DNA from: Accumulibacter sp031732795
GTDB lineage: Bacteria > Pseudomonadota > Gammaproteobacteria > Burkholderiales > Rhodocyclaceae
DNA: 60,162 bases
Assembly (NCBI GenBank): GCA_031732795.1
Contig: JAVMKC010000109.1
Coordinates: 1-60,162 of the forward strand
Direction of reading: 5' to 3'
Under the pieces are notes generated by a model, which searched no databases, was not told the origin of the DNA, and saw only the letters and a program-made list of their open reading frames with translations. Positions 45,179 to 54,291 of this stretch are shown piece after piece. A program made the translations under genes and the position numbers. The first letter of the stretch is position 1. Each line of letters begins with the position of its first letter.

Positions 45179-46482
45179 TCGTGCACCATGAATTGGGTAG
45201 CGTTTTCGAGATCCGCTTGTGTGCTGCCGCCGTACAAGGCATTGACGAATTTCCGCCACACCAGATCCGGTTCACCGAGACTGAACGCGTAAAGTCCGCC
45301 CTCACCCTTGCGCGAGACACGGACCTGAACGCGCGAGATTTCCGCCGGCCCCAGTTGAATGGTCATCTCTCCCCAATTACTGACCGGCACGCCGGCCAAC
45401 GCATGCGCCAGAAAACCATAGCGGGACAGCTGAACCACCTCGAGATTGATCTTTTTCTCGCTGTCCGCTTCCTTGATCAGCAACTGTGCCGGACAACGAA
45501 CCGAAAAGCGGCGGTGGCGCATCCCGTCGATCGAGTCATGCTCGTCCTCGGGAACCTCGGGCAAAACCGCGCGATACGCGGGCAAGTCATAGATGGTGTG
45601 CAACAGGCTTTTCTTGCGCGGAGTCAGCTGGCTGAAAACCTGCGTCCGCTCATTGAAAAAGTAATTGAGCAACTCCGGGGTCAGCACCGGGTCGTTGGTA
45701 GTGTAGAAACGGCGCGACGGCAACTTGATGTTTGGCAGCTTGACCTGGGTGAAGAAGGCGTAGAGATTGCGTTTCGGCGGTTTCGAGCCATAGTGTTTAC
45801 GGAAAATCTCCGGAGCGGCCTTCAGATCCAGCGCCGCGCCGACCGCCGGCGCGCCATTGACGAAATCGTAGTTCTCGACGACGTTCTGCGTCAGCCGTTC
45901 GAAGAACAGCAGCGATTCATACATTTCGATGTGCGCCGGATTGACGGCGATCACCAGGTGGCGGGTGTCGAAGAAGGTCGTGCAATACTCGTACATGAAC
46001 TTCATCAGCGGGAAAAGAATGCTGCCGCCAGTACGACGGAAACGCGGATGAATGGCCAGCGCCGACACTTCAGCGATCTTGCCTTTCTTTTCCCGCAAAG
46101 CGGTCAGATCGAAAATGCGTTGCAAGGGAAAACCGAGCACGCTCTCGCGGATCAAACTCAACGTCCCGACCACCTGACCGTCGAATTTGGCGCACAGGGT
46201 GGTCGTGGTCGGCAAGGCGTGATAGATGGTCACCCGCATCCCGGACGGATCGCGCTTCATGAAGCCGCTACCGACGTACGCGTCGTGCAGCAGCTTGAAG
46301 CAGGCTTCGAGCTCCTCCTGGGAGTCGGCGATTTTCAGCTCCAGCCGGTCGGTTGGAGCTGGATCGCAATCGACGAAATTCCGATAAACCGCATGGCGCT
46401 TTCGCGCCGGCAGAACGTTGAACAGATTGCGCAACGTTCCGTGCATGAATTTCCGTACCGGTGAGACTAATTTTTTAATCAT
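45169..46482 (-). CDS. FeeM-like N-acyl amino acid synthase/GNAT fused to a PilZ domain
   Basis: 437 aa. The N-terminal half is a GNAT-type acyltransferase of the N-acyl amino acid synthase (FeeM) kind: LELKIADSQEELEACFKLLH, AKFDGQVVGTLSLIRES, KKGKIAEVSALAIHPRFRRT and HLVIAVNPAHIEMYESLLFF. The C-terminal 110 residues form a PilZ domain with RHRRFSVRCPAQLL and VVQLSRYGFLAHA, that is RxxxR and the S.xG-type motif that bind cyclic di-GMP. The ATG at 46482 is chosen because AAGGA precedes it; 11 upstream codons are open. I infer that c-di-GMP controls production of an acylated signal or surfactant. Confidence 0.75.
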   Translation of the reverse strand: MIKKLVSPVRKFMHGTLRNLFNVLPARKRHAVYRNFVDCDPAPTDRLELKIADSQEELEACFKLLHDAYVGSGFMKRDPSGMRVTIYHALPTTTTLCAKFDGQVVGTLSLIRESVLGFPLQRIFDLTALREKKGKIAEVSALAIHPRFRRTGGSILFPLMKFMYEYCTTFFDTRHLVIAVNPAHIEMYESLLFFERLTQNVVENYDFVNGAPAVGAALDLKAAPEIFRKHYGSKPPKRNLYAFFTQVKLPNIKLPSRRFYTTNDPVLTPELLNYFFNERTQVFSQLTPRKKSLLHTIYDLPAYRAVLPEVPEDEHDSIDGMRHRRFSVRCPAQLLIKEADSEKKINLEVVQLSRYGFLAHALAGVPVSNWGEMTIQLGPAEISRVQVRVSRKGEGGLYAFSLGEPDLVWRKFVNALYGGSTQADLENATQFMVHDQR

Positions 46483-46588
46483 CAACGTTCCTTCAGCAGG
46501 CGGAACTTCAGGCATGAATACGCCGAAGTCAACTCGAGCAGACCTTCTTCAACCTTGTTGGCCAGAGTTCCCCGCCACCTGTCCTGCG

Positions 46589-46616
46589 ATTGTATCGCTT
46601 GCACTGAAATCCACAA
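46589..46616 (-). promoter_or_regulatory. Possible promoter of the acyltransferase-PilZ gene
   Basis: TTGTGG (46611-46616) and TACAAT (46589-46594) are 16 bp apart on the minus strand, the latter one base from consensus. Transcription would start near 46582, leaving a leader of about 100 nt. Confidence 0.4.
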
Positions 46617-46656
46617 TAAACAATCATCTTGCTGACATCGCTGGGTTATCCGCCGT

Positions 46657-47541
46657 TCACAATCCCAAAGATGATAGATCCAGCCGGCCATTGACCATCG
46701 CCGGACACCAGAAATAGGCACCGGTCAGCGGCCGAGAATATTTGAAGATCGCATCGACAATGCCGTCGTCGATGCCGACCATACGCTGCAATTGTGCTTC
46801 GAAGGCGTCGAGTGACCGGCCAAAAGCGACGAAAACCAGGCCGCCTTGCACTCCCGCGGCCCAGGGCATCGAACGGCGGACGACAAACGCTTCCGGAGTG
46901 AAGCTTTCCTGCGCCGTTCGTTTGACATGCGCCGATTCCGGCGCGTCGTCGATTTCCTGGTTGTCGACACGACGACGGCCGATGGCCAGGTCACGTTCAT
47001 TTTCGTCCGTCTGTTCGAGTCGGGCGAAATCGTGCTGCCAACGTTGTACGGCGACGAAGCTGGATCCGCCGAGCAGCGGCTCCTGGCTATCGACGATCGC
47101 CGCGTCGAACGCTTTCTGGGCCACCGGGTTTTCCGTGCCGTCCTCGTAGCCGGAGAGATCGCGACCGCCGTCGAACATGAAGGCGTCGATCGTCTCGTCA
47201 AGCCGGAAAACCGGCGCCAACGCCGCAGTCAGCCGCCGCGAGCGATGCAGGATCTCGCCGCGGTCCTCGCCACGCAGCCACAACCATAGCGCCGCCGGGG
47301 TGGCAGGAACCGTCACTCCGGGGCCGGAAAACACCGGAAAGTCGCGCAGCCCGGCGATCTCTTCGTTGAGCGCGCTGACCAACACCCGACCAAGACCAGC
47401 CACGGTTCGTTGACCGTCGACCCACTCGCGCAAGGCGCGCAGATGGGTGCCGGGATGCGCACCGGGTGCCAGCGAAAAGAACAGATAACGGGCCAACGGC
47501 GGTACGGGCTGCAGAATGCCGGCTTGCGGCGAGTGTTGCAT
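46657..47541 (-). CDS. DyP-type peroxidase
   Basis: Heme peroxidase of the dye-decolourising family, 294 aa, cytoplasmic because no signal peptide is seen. The signature GYEDGTENP holds the distal-pocket Asp (GxxDG). ESAHVKRTAQESFTPEAFVV contains the proximal heme His, and AGVQGGLVFVAFGRSLDAFE and RPLTGAYFWCP are typical of the C terminus. Two adjacent ATGs (47542-47544, 47539-47541) can start it; I give the shorter. It runs in the same direction as the acylphosphatase gene with about 100 bp between. Confidence 0.93.
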   Translation of the reverse strand: MQHSPQAGILQPVPPLARYLFFSLAPGAHPGTHLRALREWVDGQRTVAGLGRVLVSALNEEIAGLRDFPVFSGPGVTVPATPAALWLWLRGEDRGEILHRSRRLTAALAPVFRLDETIDAFMFDGGRDLSGYEDGTENPVAQKAFDAAIVDSQEPLLGGSSFVAVQRWQHDFARLEQTDENERDLAIGRRRVDNQEIDDAPESAHVKRTAQESFTPEAFVVRRSMPWAAGVQGGLVFVAFGRSLDAFEAQLQRMVGIDDGIVDAIFKYSRPLTGAYFWCPAMVNGRLDLSSLGL

Positions 47542-47646
47542 CATCGAATCAATCTCATCATGACGGGCCTTCGGCGAAAAAACATGGGCAGATGAACGAG
47601 TTGGGCAGCGACATCGGCCGACTGCCGCCAAGCGCTCCGTGGATGT

Positions 47647-47943
47647 TCAAAACGTGGCGATCTGTTGAAAATCCGGCCTGCCGGACAATTCTCCAGCGTT
47701 GCCTTCACTGACGGTAACGTTGTCGACCCGCGCCATCGGCGGACCGCGCTGCGCCCAGACCAGCAGGGTGTCGACCGCGTCAGAATCGCCGACAACCAGC
47801 GCTTCGACACTTCCGTCGCGACGATTGCGCACCCAACCCGTCAAAACGAGACGGGTCGCTTCCGCGCACAAGGCCCAACGATAACCGACTCCCTGAACAT
47901 GGCCGTGAATACGAATGTTTCGGCAAACACTTTGACTCATCAT
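47647..47943 (-). CDS. acyP: Acylphosphatase
   Basis: Small enzyme (98 aa from the first of two adjacent ATGs) that hydrolyses acyl phosphates. The N-terminal loop IHGHVQGVGYRW holds the catalytic Arg, and GWVRNRRDGSVEALVVGDSD holds the catalytic Asn. Length is normal. It is divergent from the DAB-like operon, with 116 bp between start codons. Confidence 0.93.
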   Translation of the reverse strand: MMSQSVCRNIRIHGHVQGVGYRWALCAEATRLVLTGWVRNRRDGSVEALVVGDSDAVDTLLVWAQRGPPMARVDNVTVSEGNAGELSGRPDFQQIATF

Positions 47944-48019
47944 TGACCCCGGAGGCGCTGTCGTTCGGGCGCGGGCAACCGCAATACTGGCATAATCGCC
48001 GTTCATGCAAAAGAGTAGA

Positions 48020-48044
48020 TCAATAAAACCTTATTGACAGTCAA
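48020..48044. promoter_or_regulatory. Inverted repeats upstream of the DAB-like operon
   Basis: TCAATAA (48020-48026) pairs with TTATTGA (48031-48037), and next to it TTGACAGTCAA (48034-48044) is an odd palindrome. They lie 15-40 bp before the first gene. They may be operator sites or a leader hairpin. No regulator gene is adjacent. Confidence 0.35.
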
Positions 48045-48059
48045 GATTCTCCCGCCGCC

Positions 48060-49529
48060 ATGCTGAAACTGTTGTTGCTGCTGCCGCTGTTCGGCGCCGG
48101 GTTGCTGCTGGTTCTGCCGGCGCGCAACGTCGATTTGTTGCGACGGGCGGCCAGCCTCGTTGCCGCACTGATCGTCGTTTGCGCCGGTTTGCTGGCGGCC
48201 ACTTTCGATCCGGCCAGCGCCGAAATCCAGTTTTTCGAAACCCGTCCCTGGAATCCGCGGCTGGGATCGAATCTGGCGCTGGGAATCGATGGCATTTCAT
48301 TGCCGATGGTGCTGCTGGCGACGGTGCTGTGCTTCATTGCCATCGTCTCGTCGCATACCGTCCGCGCCGGCGCCAAGCTGTATTTCTCGCTGCTGTTCGT
48401 CCTCGAAGCGTCGCTGCTGATCGTGTTTACCGCCCGCGACTGGTCGCTGTTTTATGTCTGCTGGGAATTGACGCTGATTCCCCTGTTTTTTCTGATCGAC
48501 CGGCTCGGCGGCGCCAACCGTCACCGCGCGGCGCTCAACTTCGTACTGTACACCCTGGGTGGCTCGGTGTTCATGTTGATTGCGTTGCTGCTGCTTTACG
48601 ACGTCGCACCCGGACACAGTTTCGCGATGAACGACATGGCCGCCGGTGGCGCGCAACTGCCAGCAAAGACGCAGACACTGATTTTTCTCGGTCTGCTGAT
48701 CGGTTTCGGCGTCAAGATGCCGATCGTACCGCTGCATGGCTGGTTGCCGCTGGCGCACGTCGAAGCGCCGAGTCCGATTTCGATCCTGCTGTCGGGAATC
48801 CTGCTCAAAATGGGCGCTTACGGGCTGATCCGCGCCGCGGCGACCCTGCCGGCGGCGGCAGCCAACCTGCAGAACGAATTGGCGACGCTGGCGCTGGTGA
48901 GCCTGCTTTATGGTGCGGTGCTGGCCTGGCGACAAACCGACCTGAAAGCGATGATCGCCTATTCATCGATCTCGCACATGGGGGTCGTCCTGCTCGGTAT
49001 CGCCGCGCTGACTCCGGCCGGCCTGAACGGCGCCATGACCCAGATGGTCGCACATGGGCTGGTGGCCGGCCTGCTGTTTCTGCTGATCGGCCTGCTTTAT
49101 GAGCGCACTCACAGCCGTGACCTGGCGATGTACGGCTCGTTGAACCGCACGGCCCCGCGTTTTGCCGCGTTCATCGTGTTCACTCTGCTGGCGGCGGTCG
49201 GGCTTCCCGGCAGTGCCGGTTTCATTGCCGAGATACAGGTGCTGATCGGCGCCTACAGCCGTTGGGGAGGCTGGTTGCTCCTGTTTTCGATCGGCATGCT
49301 GATTTCCGCGGCCTACGCCTTGCGCGCGATACGCACCTTGTCCACCGGACCTGAGCGGGTGGCTGGCGCCGTCGGCGGCGTGCCGGTTTTCGCCGACCTC
49401 AACGACCGCGAAGCGGCCACGGCCTGGCTGCTGACCGCCGGGATCGTGATTCTCGGTCTTTATCCGGCGCCGCTGCTTCGTCTGATGGCGGCGTCAGTCG
49501 GCCGTTTGGCGCAGCAGTTCGGGAGCTGA
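48060..49529 (+). CDS. NuoM-like proton-pumping membrane subunit, first of the DAB-like operon
   Basis: 489 aa with about 14 hydrophobic segments, related to complex I NuoM and Mrp antiporter MrpD. The residues used for proton translocation are kept: Glu 136 in YVCWELTLIPLFFLI, the Lys in GFGVKMPIVPLHGWLPLAHV, and Lys 250 in SGILLKMGAYGLIR. The segment LKAMIAYSSISHMGVVLLG is also family-typical. It has no other complex I genes around it, so it belongs with the DUF2309 protein that follows after 2 bp. I infer that it adds a proton pathway to an inorganic-carbon uptake complex. Confidence 0.88.
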   Translation: MLKLLLLLPLFGAGLLLVLPARNVDLLRRAASLVAALIVVCAGLLAATFDPASAEIQFFETRPWNPRLGSNLALGIDGISLPMVLLATVLCFIAIVSSHTVRAGAKLYFSLLFVLEASLLIVFTARDWSLFYVCWELTLIPLFFLIDRLGGANRHRAALNFVLYTLGGSVFMLIALLLLYDVAPGHSFAMNDMAAGGAQLPAKTQTLIFLGLLIGFGVKMPIVPLHGWLPLAHVEAPSPISILLSGILLKMGAYGLIRAAATLPAAAANLQNELATLALVSLLYGAVLAWRQTDLKAMIAYSSISHMGVVLLGIAALTPAGLNGAMTQMVAHGLVAGLLFLLIGLLYERTHSRDLAMYGSLNRTAPRFAAFIVFTLLAAVGLPGSAGFIAEIQVLIGAYSRWGGWLLLFSIGMLISAAYALRAIRTLSTGPERVAGAVGGVPVFADLNDREAATAWLLTAGIVILGLYPAPLLRLMAASVGRLAQQFGS

Positions 49530-49531
49530 CG

Positions 49532-52500
49532 ATGTCTGCCGCCGAACACGATACGCAGAATCCGCAGCAGCCGGCGGCCGACGACGGCCAGTGGCTGGCC
49601 GATTGCCTGCATCGGCTGGCGCACCATTTGCCGGCTCAGGCGCCGTTACGCGATTTCGTCCATCACAACACCTTGCACGCCTTCCAGCATCTGCCGTTTC
49701 AGACGGCTCTGGAGGCTGCCGCGCGGCTGAACGACGCGCATCCCTGGATGAGCGCCGAATGCTGCCGGGAATTGTTCCGACAGGGCCGGATCGATCACGG
49801 CGATCTCGACGCGGCGTTGCAGCAAATGCCCGAACTCGCCGCCGAACAAGCGGTTTTTCCCGAGGGCGCCAGCGACCTGCGTCGCGGCCAGGTGCTGCGC
49901 AGCGTGCTGCTGCGCGCGCCTGAAGCGATTTCTTTGGCCCGCTTGCGCTGGCTGCGCGACGAGCAGGCGGTTTTTGAACGTCTGCCGGATGACCTCGACG
50001 ACACTGCGCGGCGCGCCTTGCTCAACGCGGCGAGGATCGGCGGCCTGGATGAAGCGGCGGCGGTCGCCGATTTATGGGCGGCGGCACGCGAAGCGAGCCG
50101 TACGATCGCCGCCGCGACGGATGATCGCTGGTCGCCGGCCCGGCTCACCACCGCCACGCCGGCGGAGGCCAGCGAGCGCTGGCAACGGCTGCGCGATCGT
50201 CTCGGCGGCGGGTGGACGATTCTCGACCTGCTGGCGCACCTGACCGGCGAGGATTTGCGGCCGGCGATCCAGCCGGTGCTGATTCGCCATCTCGCCGGCC
50301 ACCTCGACCAGGGTGTCGCCGCCTGGCGCAATCCGAAGCGTGCCGAAGGGCTGTACGCCGCCTGGCGGTACAGCGCCGGTAACGATTGGCATTGGGAACT
50401 CGAGGAGTTCCCCGGTACCCGGCTCGACATCCAGAGTCTGCCCGATCAGCCGTTGCCGGCCATCGCCGACGAGTTGCGCCGACTGGGAATCGCGAAAGAA
50501 CGCTGGCCCGGCTATCTGGAAGCCCTGGCTCAGGAACTGCCCGGCTGGGCCGGAATGATGTACTGGCGTGAGTGCCGGCCAGCCACCGCCGACGCGCCGG
50601 CCGCGCTGGCCGACCTGCTGGCAGTGCGGCTGGTTTTCGAACGGCTGTACGCCGAACAACGGGTTCGCCGCTGGTGGGACGTGTCGCTGGCCGAGCTGGG
50701 CGGGTATTTCCTCCGCCAACCGGTCGAATTGGCGCTGCGCGATGCTTTTGGCCAACGCGGCCTGCCGGAAGAGTGGCTCGACATCCTCCGTCCGCAGTTG
50801 AACGCCGCCGATGGCGACTGGTGGCAGTTGGCCGCGGCGATCCGGGAGGCGCCCGACGGCGGGCCATCGGACGACGAGCACCGCGCGCTGGCCGCCTGGC
50901 CGCTGTTCGATCTCGCCTGCCGGCTCGGTTTATGCGGCCGCCAGTTGCGGGCCCTCGGCGACGACGGAGTGCACGCGTTGTGGCGCTGCGCGAGCGCCTT
51001 GTCCGCTGGCCAGCGGGGAATGCTGTGGCTGCTGGCCTACGAGCATCACTTCCGGCAACAGATTTTCGCCGCGTTGACCGCCAATCACCGGCGGGCGCGG
51101 CCACTGGCCGGCCGAGCCATCGCGCAATTGGTGCTGTGCATGGACGATCGCGAGGAAGGCACCCGCCGACACCTCGAAGAGGTCAACCCGGCGTACGAGA
51201 CTTTCGGCGCCGCTGGTTTCTATGGCGTGCCGATCCTGTGGCACGGCCTGGACGACGAAACGCCGACCGCGTTATGCCCGATCGTCGTGCGGCCGGCCAA
51301 CGCGGTTCACGAAACCGTTCCGGCGTCATTGGCCGTCGACGGCCAACGACACCGGCAACGTCGGCGCCAGCGCCTGCTCTGGCGCGAGCGGCTGCATCAG
51401 GGAACGCGCCGCGGCTGGCTGCAGGCGGCGCTGCTCAACGCCGCCGCCGGGCCGCTGGCGCTGTTGACGCTGTTGTGCCGGACACTGGCACCGGGCGCCT
51501 TCGGCGACTGGCTCGAACGTCGCCGATCGGCTTTCGACCTGTCGGTGCCGACCGAACTGCAGGTAACCGCCAGCGGCGACGAGGCGGCACGGCTGGCCGA
51601 CGCCGACCTGCCGCGACAAGGTTTCAACGACGACGAGCAGGTGGCGCGGGTCGGCAACTTTCTGCGCAGCATCGGGCTGACCGGCGATTTCGCGCCGCTG
51701 GTGGTGATCGTCGGTCATGGTTCGGACAGTCGCAACAACCCGCACCGGGCGGCCTACGACTGCGGCGCCTGCTCGGGGCGGCACGGCGGTCCGAACGCCC
51801 GTGTCTTCGCCACCTTGGCCAATCTGCCGTCGGTACGCGCCCGGCTGGCTGCGGAAGGCTTGGCGATTCCCGAACAGACGCTCTTCATCGGCGCCGAGCA
51901 CAACACCTGCGACGAAAGCCTCCTGTGGTACGACGAGGAACGCCTCCCGGCGAGCCACCAGCCGGCTTTTGCCGCGCTGCGCCGTGATTGCGCCGAGGCC
52001 GCCCGCCGCCATGCCGTCGAACGCTGCCGACGCTTCGCCTCGGCGCCGCTGCGGCCGACGCCGGCGCAGGCGATGCGCCATCTGGCCGATCGTCGTCATG
52101 ATCTGTCGCAATCCCGGCCGGAACTGGGACATGCCACCGTCGCCGCGGCGCTGATCGGCCGCCGGACGATGAGTCGCGGCGTTTTTTTCGACCGGCGGGT
52201 ATTTCTGATTTCATACGATCCGCTGACCGACGCCGACGGCCGCCAGCTCGAAGCGACCTTGCTCGCCGCCGGTCCGGTCGGCGCCGGCATCAGCCTCGAG
52301 TATTATTTCTCGACGGTCGACAACGACAGTTTCGGCTGTGGCAGCAAAATCATGCACAACCTGGCCGGGTTGTTTGGGGTCATGCAAGGCGCGAGTTCCG
52401 ATCTGCGTACCGGGCTGCCAGTACAGATGATCGAAATCCACGAGGCGATGCGCCTGCTGGTGGTCGTCGAACAGACGCCGGCGGTGGTCGGCGCGATTTA

Positions 52501-52735
52501 CCAGCGGCAGCCGCCGTTGCAGGAATTGATTGGCAACGGATGGATCGTTCTGGCGACGCAGGACCCGGAAAGCGCCGCCCTGCATCTCTTCGACCCGGCG
52601 CAGGGCTGGCAACCGTGGCACGATCAGTCCAGTCAGCCGTCCCTCCCGGAAGTCGACGGCTCGGCCGATTGGTTCTCCGGCCACCATCAGCCGCTGCCGC
52701 CGGCCTTGTTGCGCCGCCCGGTGATTGAGCCATGA
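49532..52735 (+). CDS. dabA: DabA-like inorganic carbon transporter subunit (DUF2309/UPF0753)
   Basis: Peripheral subunit of the DAB (DABs accumulate bicarbonate) system, related to beta-carbonic anhydrases: it hydrates CO2 to bicarbonate in a direction driven by the membrane partner. 1067 aa. The N-terminal FVHHNTLHAFQHLPFQTAL is a family signature. The zinc ligands and catalytic residues are visible: Cys 536 and Asp 538 in VLCMDDREEG, His 729 in VIVGHGSDSRNNPH, and Cys 744 in YDCGACSGRHGGPN, with the His-Cys spacing of 15 seen in studied DabA. The C-terminal VDNDSFGCGSKIMHNLAGLF is also typical. It overlaps the next gene by 4 nt. Confidence 0.93.
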   Translation: MSAAEHDTQNPQQPAADDGQWLADCLHRLAHHLPAQAPLRDFVHHNTLHAFQHLPFQTALEAAARLNDAHPWMSAECCRELFRQGRIDHGDLDAALQQMPELAAEQAVFPEGASDLRRGQVLRSVLLRAPEAISLARLRWLRDEQAVFERLPDDLDDTARRALLNAARIGGLDEAAAVADLWAAAREASRTIAAATDDRWSPARLTTATPAEASERWQRLRDRLGGGWTILDLLAHLTGEDLRPAIQPVLIRHLAGHLDQGVAAWRNPKRAEGLYAAWRYSAGNDWHWELEEFPGTRLDIQSLPDQPLPAIADELRRLGIAKERWPGYLEALAQELPGWAGMMYWRECRPATADAPAALADLLAVRLVFERLYAEQRVRRWWDVSLAELGGYFLRQPVELALRDAFGQRGLPEEWLDILRPQLNAADGDWWQLAAAIREAPDGGPSDDEHRALAAWPLFDLACRLGLCGRQLRALGDDGVHALWRCASALSAGQRGMLWLLAYEHHFRQQIFAALTANHRRARPLAGRAIAQLVLCMDDREEGTRRHLEEVNPAYETFGAAGFYGVPILWHGLDDETPTALCPIVVRPANAVHETVPASLAVDGQRHRQRRRQRLLWRERLHQGTRRGWLQAALLNAAAGPLALLTLLCRTLAPGAFGDWLERRRSAFDLSVPTELQVTASGDEAARLADADLPRQGFNDDEQVARVGNFLRSIGLTGDFAPLVVIVGHGSDSRNNPHRAAYDCGACSGRHGGPNARVFATLANLPSVRARLAAEGLAIPEQTLFIGAEHNTCDESLLWYDEERLPASHQPAFAALRRDCAEAARRHAVERCRRFASAPLRPTPAQAMRHLADRRHDLSQSRPELGHATVAAALIGRRTMSRGVFFDRRVFLISYDPLTDADGRQLEATLLAAGPVGAGISLEYYFSTVDNDSFGCGSKIMHNLAGLFGVMQGASSDLRTGLPVQMIEIHEAMRLLVVVEQTPAVVGAIYQRQPPLQELIGNGWIVLATQDPESAALHLFDPAQGWQPWHDQSSQPSLPEVDGSADWFSGHHQPLPPALLRRPVIEP

Positions 52736-54291
52736 ACGAAACCGCCATTCTGCCGATCCTCACCCACTGGCTGGCCGATCCGTCGGCGTCGGTGGCCCTG
52801 GTTCCGCTGCTGCCGTTGCTCGCCGCCGCCGCTCTCGCTCTGCGGCTGGCCTCGGGTGCCGAACACGGCGACGGAGAGGAACCATTCATCGCCCGGATCG
52901 CTCTCCTGGCCGCCGGTGGGGCGTTGGCGCTGCTGCTGCTGATCGATCTGGCGGCTCTGTTCGGCACGCTGCCGCGCTCGGTGGTCGTCGGTGAATGGTT
53001 GTCGATCGGCGCGGTGCCGATCCGGCTGTCGTTCATCCTCGATGCCTACAGCCTGCCGGCGGCAACGCTGGTCGCGCTAATCGGCGGCTTGGCGCTGCGC
53101 TTCTCGGCGGCTTATCTGCACCGCGAGCGCGGCTATCAGCGCTTTTTCCTCGGCATGAGCCTGTTTCTCGCCGGGATGCTGTTGATCGTCCTTGCCGGGA
53201 ACGCGGTGTTGACCTTCGTCGGCTGGGAACTCGCCGGAATCAGTTCCTGGCTGCTGATCGCCTACGCCTGGGAAAGGCCGGTCGCTGTCGGCAACGCGCT
53301 GCTGGTCTTTCTGACCAATCGGGTCGGCGACGCCGGGTTTCTGCTCGGCATCGGCCTGGCGGCCTGGTCGCTGCGCACCGTCGACTGGCTGGCGCTGCCC
53401 GGCGACGGCAGCGCGGCGACGGTGACCCTGCGTCTGTTGCTGATCGGCTTGGTCGTCGCGGCGTTGGTCAAATCCGCGCAGTTTCCGTTCACGCCGTGGA
53501 TCGCGCGGGCGCTGGAAGGGCCGACACCTTCGTCGGCGGTGTTCTACGGTTCGCTGATGGTCCATGCCGGGGTTTACCTGCTCTGCCGGATGCAGGGGCT
53601 GTTGTTGCAGGTTCCGGACATGATGGTGCTGTTGATCCTGGTCGGAGTGGCGACGGCCTTGTACGGCGGGCTGTGCGCCCTGGTGCAGAGCGACGTCAAA
53701 TCGGCGCTGGTCTTTTCGACGGTCGCCCAGGTCGGAATGATGGTGGCGTTGTGCGGCGGCGGGCTGTTCGCGCTGGCGGCGGTCCATTCCGCGCTTCATG
53801 CCGCCTGGCGGGCCTACCAGTTCCTGCTGGCGCCGGATTACCTGCAGTTGGTCGGCCGGCCGGCGCGGCCGGTGCCGGCGTGGCTGGCGAAAAAAATCTG
53901 GTGGTACACCGCGGCATTGCAACGTTTCTGGCTCGAATCGCTGGCGCACGCGCTGATCACCCGGCCGACGCTGGCCCTGGGGCGCGACATGCGCGCCCTC
54001 GACGTACACCTGATCGACCCGCTGGTCGGCGCACCGAGGAACGACGAACCGCCGGCCGCAGAACTGGCGGCCGATGAACTGATCCGTGGCCACGGCCTGG
54101 CCGGCCAACTGCTGTTCGCTTTTTCCGATCGGGTGCGGCGGCTGGAGGATCACCTGTTGCTCAGCGGCGACGGAACGCTGATGCGCCGTCTGCAGCGGTT
54201 GGTCGACTACGCCGACGCCGTCGAATCGCTGCTCGAACAACCGCGCTATCTGATGCTGATGGTGATGGCGACTTTCGCGGTGATTCTGTGA
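52732..54291 (+). CDS. dabB: DabB-like NuoL/MrpA-type membrane subunit
   Basis: 519 aa, shorter than NuoL and lacking its long lateral helix, as in DabB. Landmarks are LTFVGWELAGISSWLLIAYA with the conserved Glu, LVKSAQFPFTPWIARALEGP with the conserved Lys, and TPSSAVFYGSLMVHAGVYLL. The C-terminal part (LAKKIWWYTAALQRFWLESL, PRYLMLMVMATFAVIL) is like other DabB proteins. It overlaps dabA and the following gene by 4 nt each. With DabA it should form the core transporter that couples the cation gradient to CO2 hydration. Confidence 0.9.
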   Translation: MNETAILPILTHWLADPSASVALVPLLPLLAAAALALRLASGAEHGDGEEPFIARIALLAAGGALALLLLIDLAALFGTLPRSVVVGEWLSIGAVPIRLSFILDAYSLPAATLVALIGGLALRFSAAYLHRERGYQRFFLGMSLFLAGMLLIVLAGNAVLTFVGWELAGISSWLLIAYAWERPVAVGNALLVFLTNRVGDAGFLLGIGLAAWSLRTVDWLALPGDGSAATVTLRLLLIGLVVAALVKSAQFPFTPWIARALEGPTPSSAVFYGSLMVHAGVYLLCRMQGLLLQVPDMMVLLILVGVATALYGGLCALVQSDVKSALVFSTVAQVGMMVALCGGGLFALAAVHSALHAAWRAYQFLLAPDYLQLVGRPARPVPAWLAKKIWWYTAALQRFWLESLAHALITRPTLALGRDMRALDVHLIDPLVGAPRNDEPPAAELAADELIRGHGLAGQLLFAFSDRVRRLEDHLLLSGDGTLMRRLQRLVDYADAVESLLEQPRYLMLMVMATFAVIL

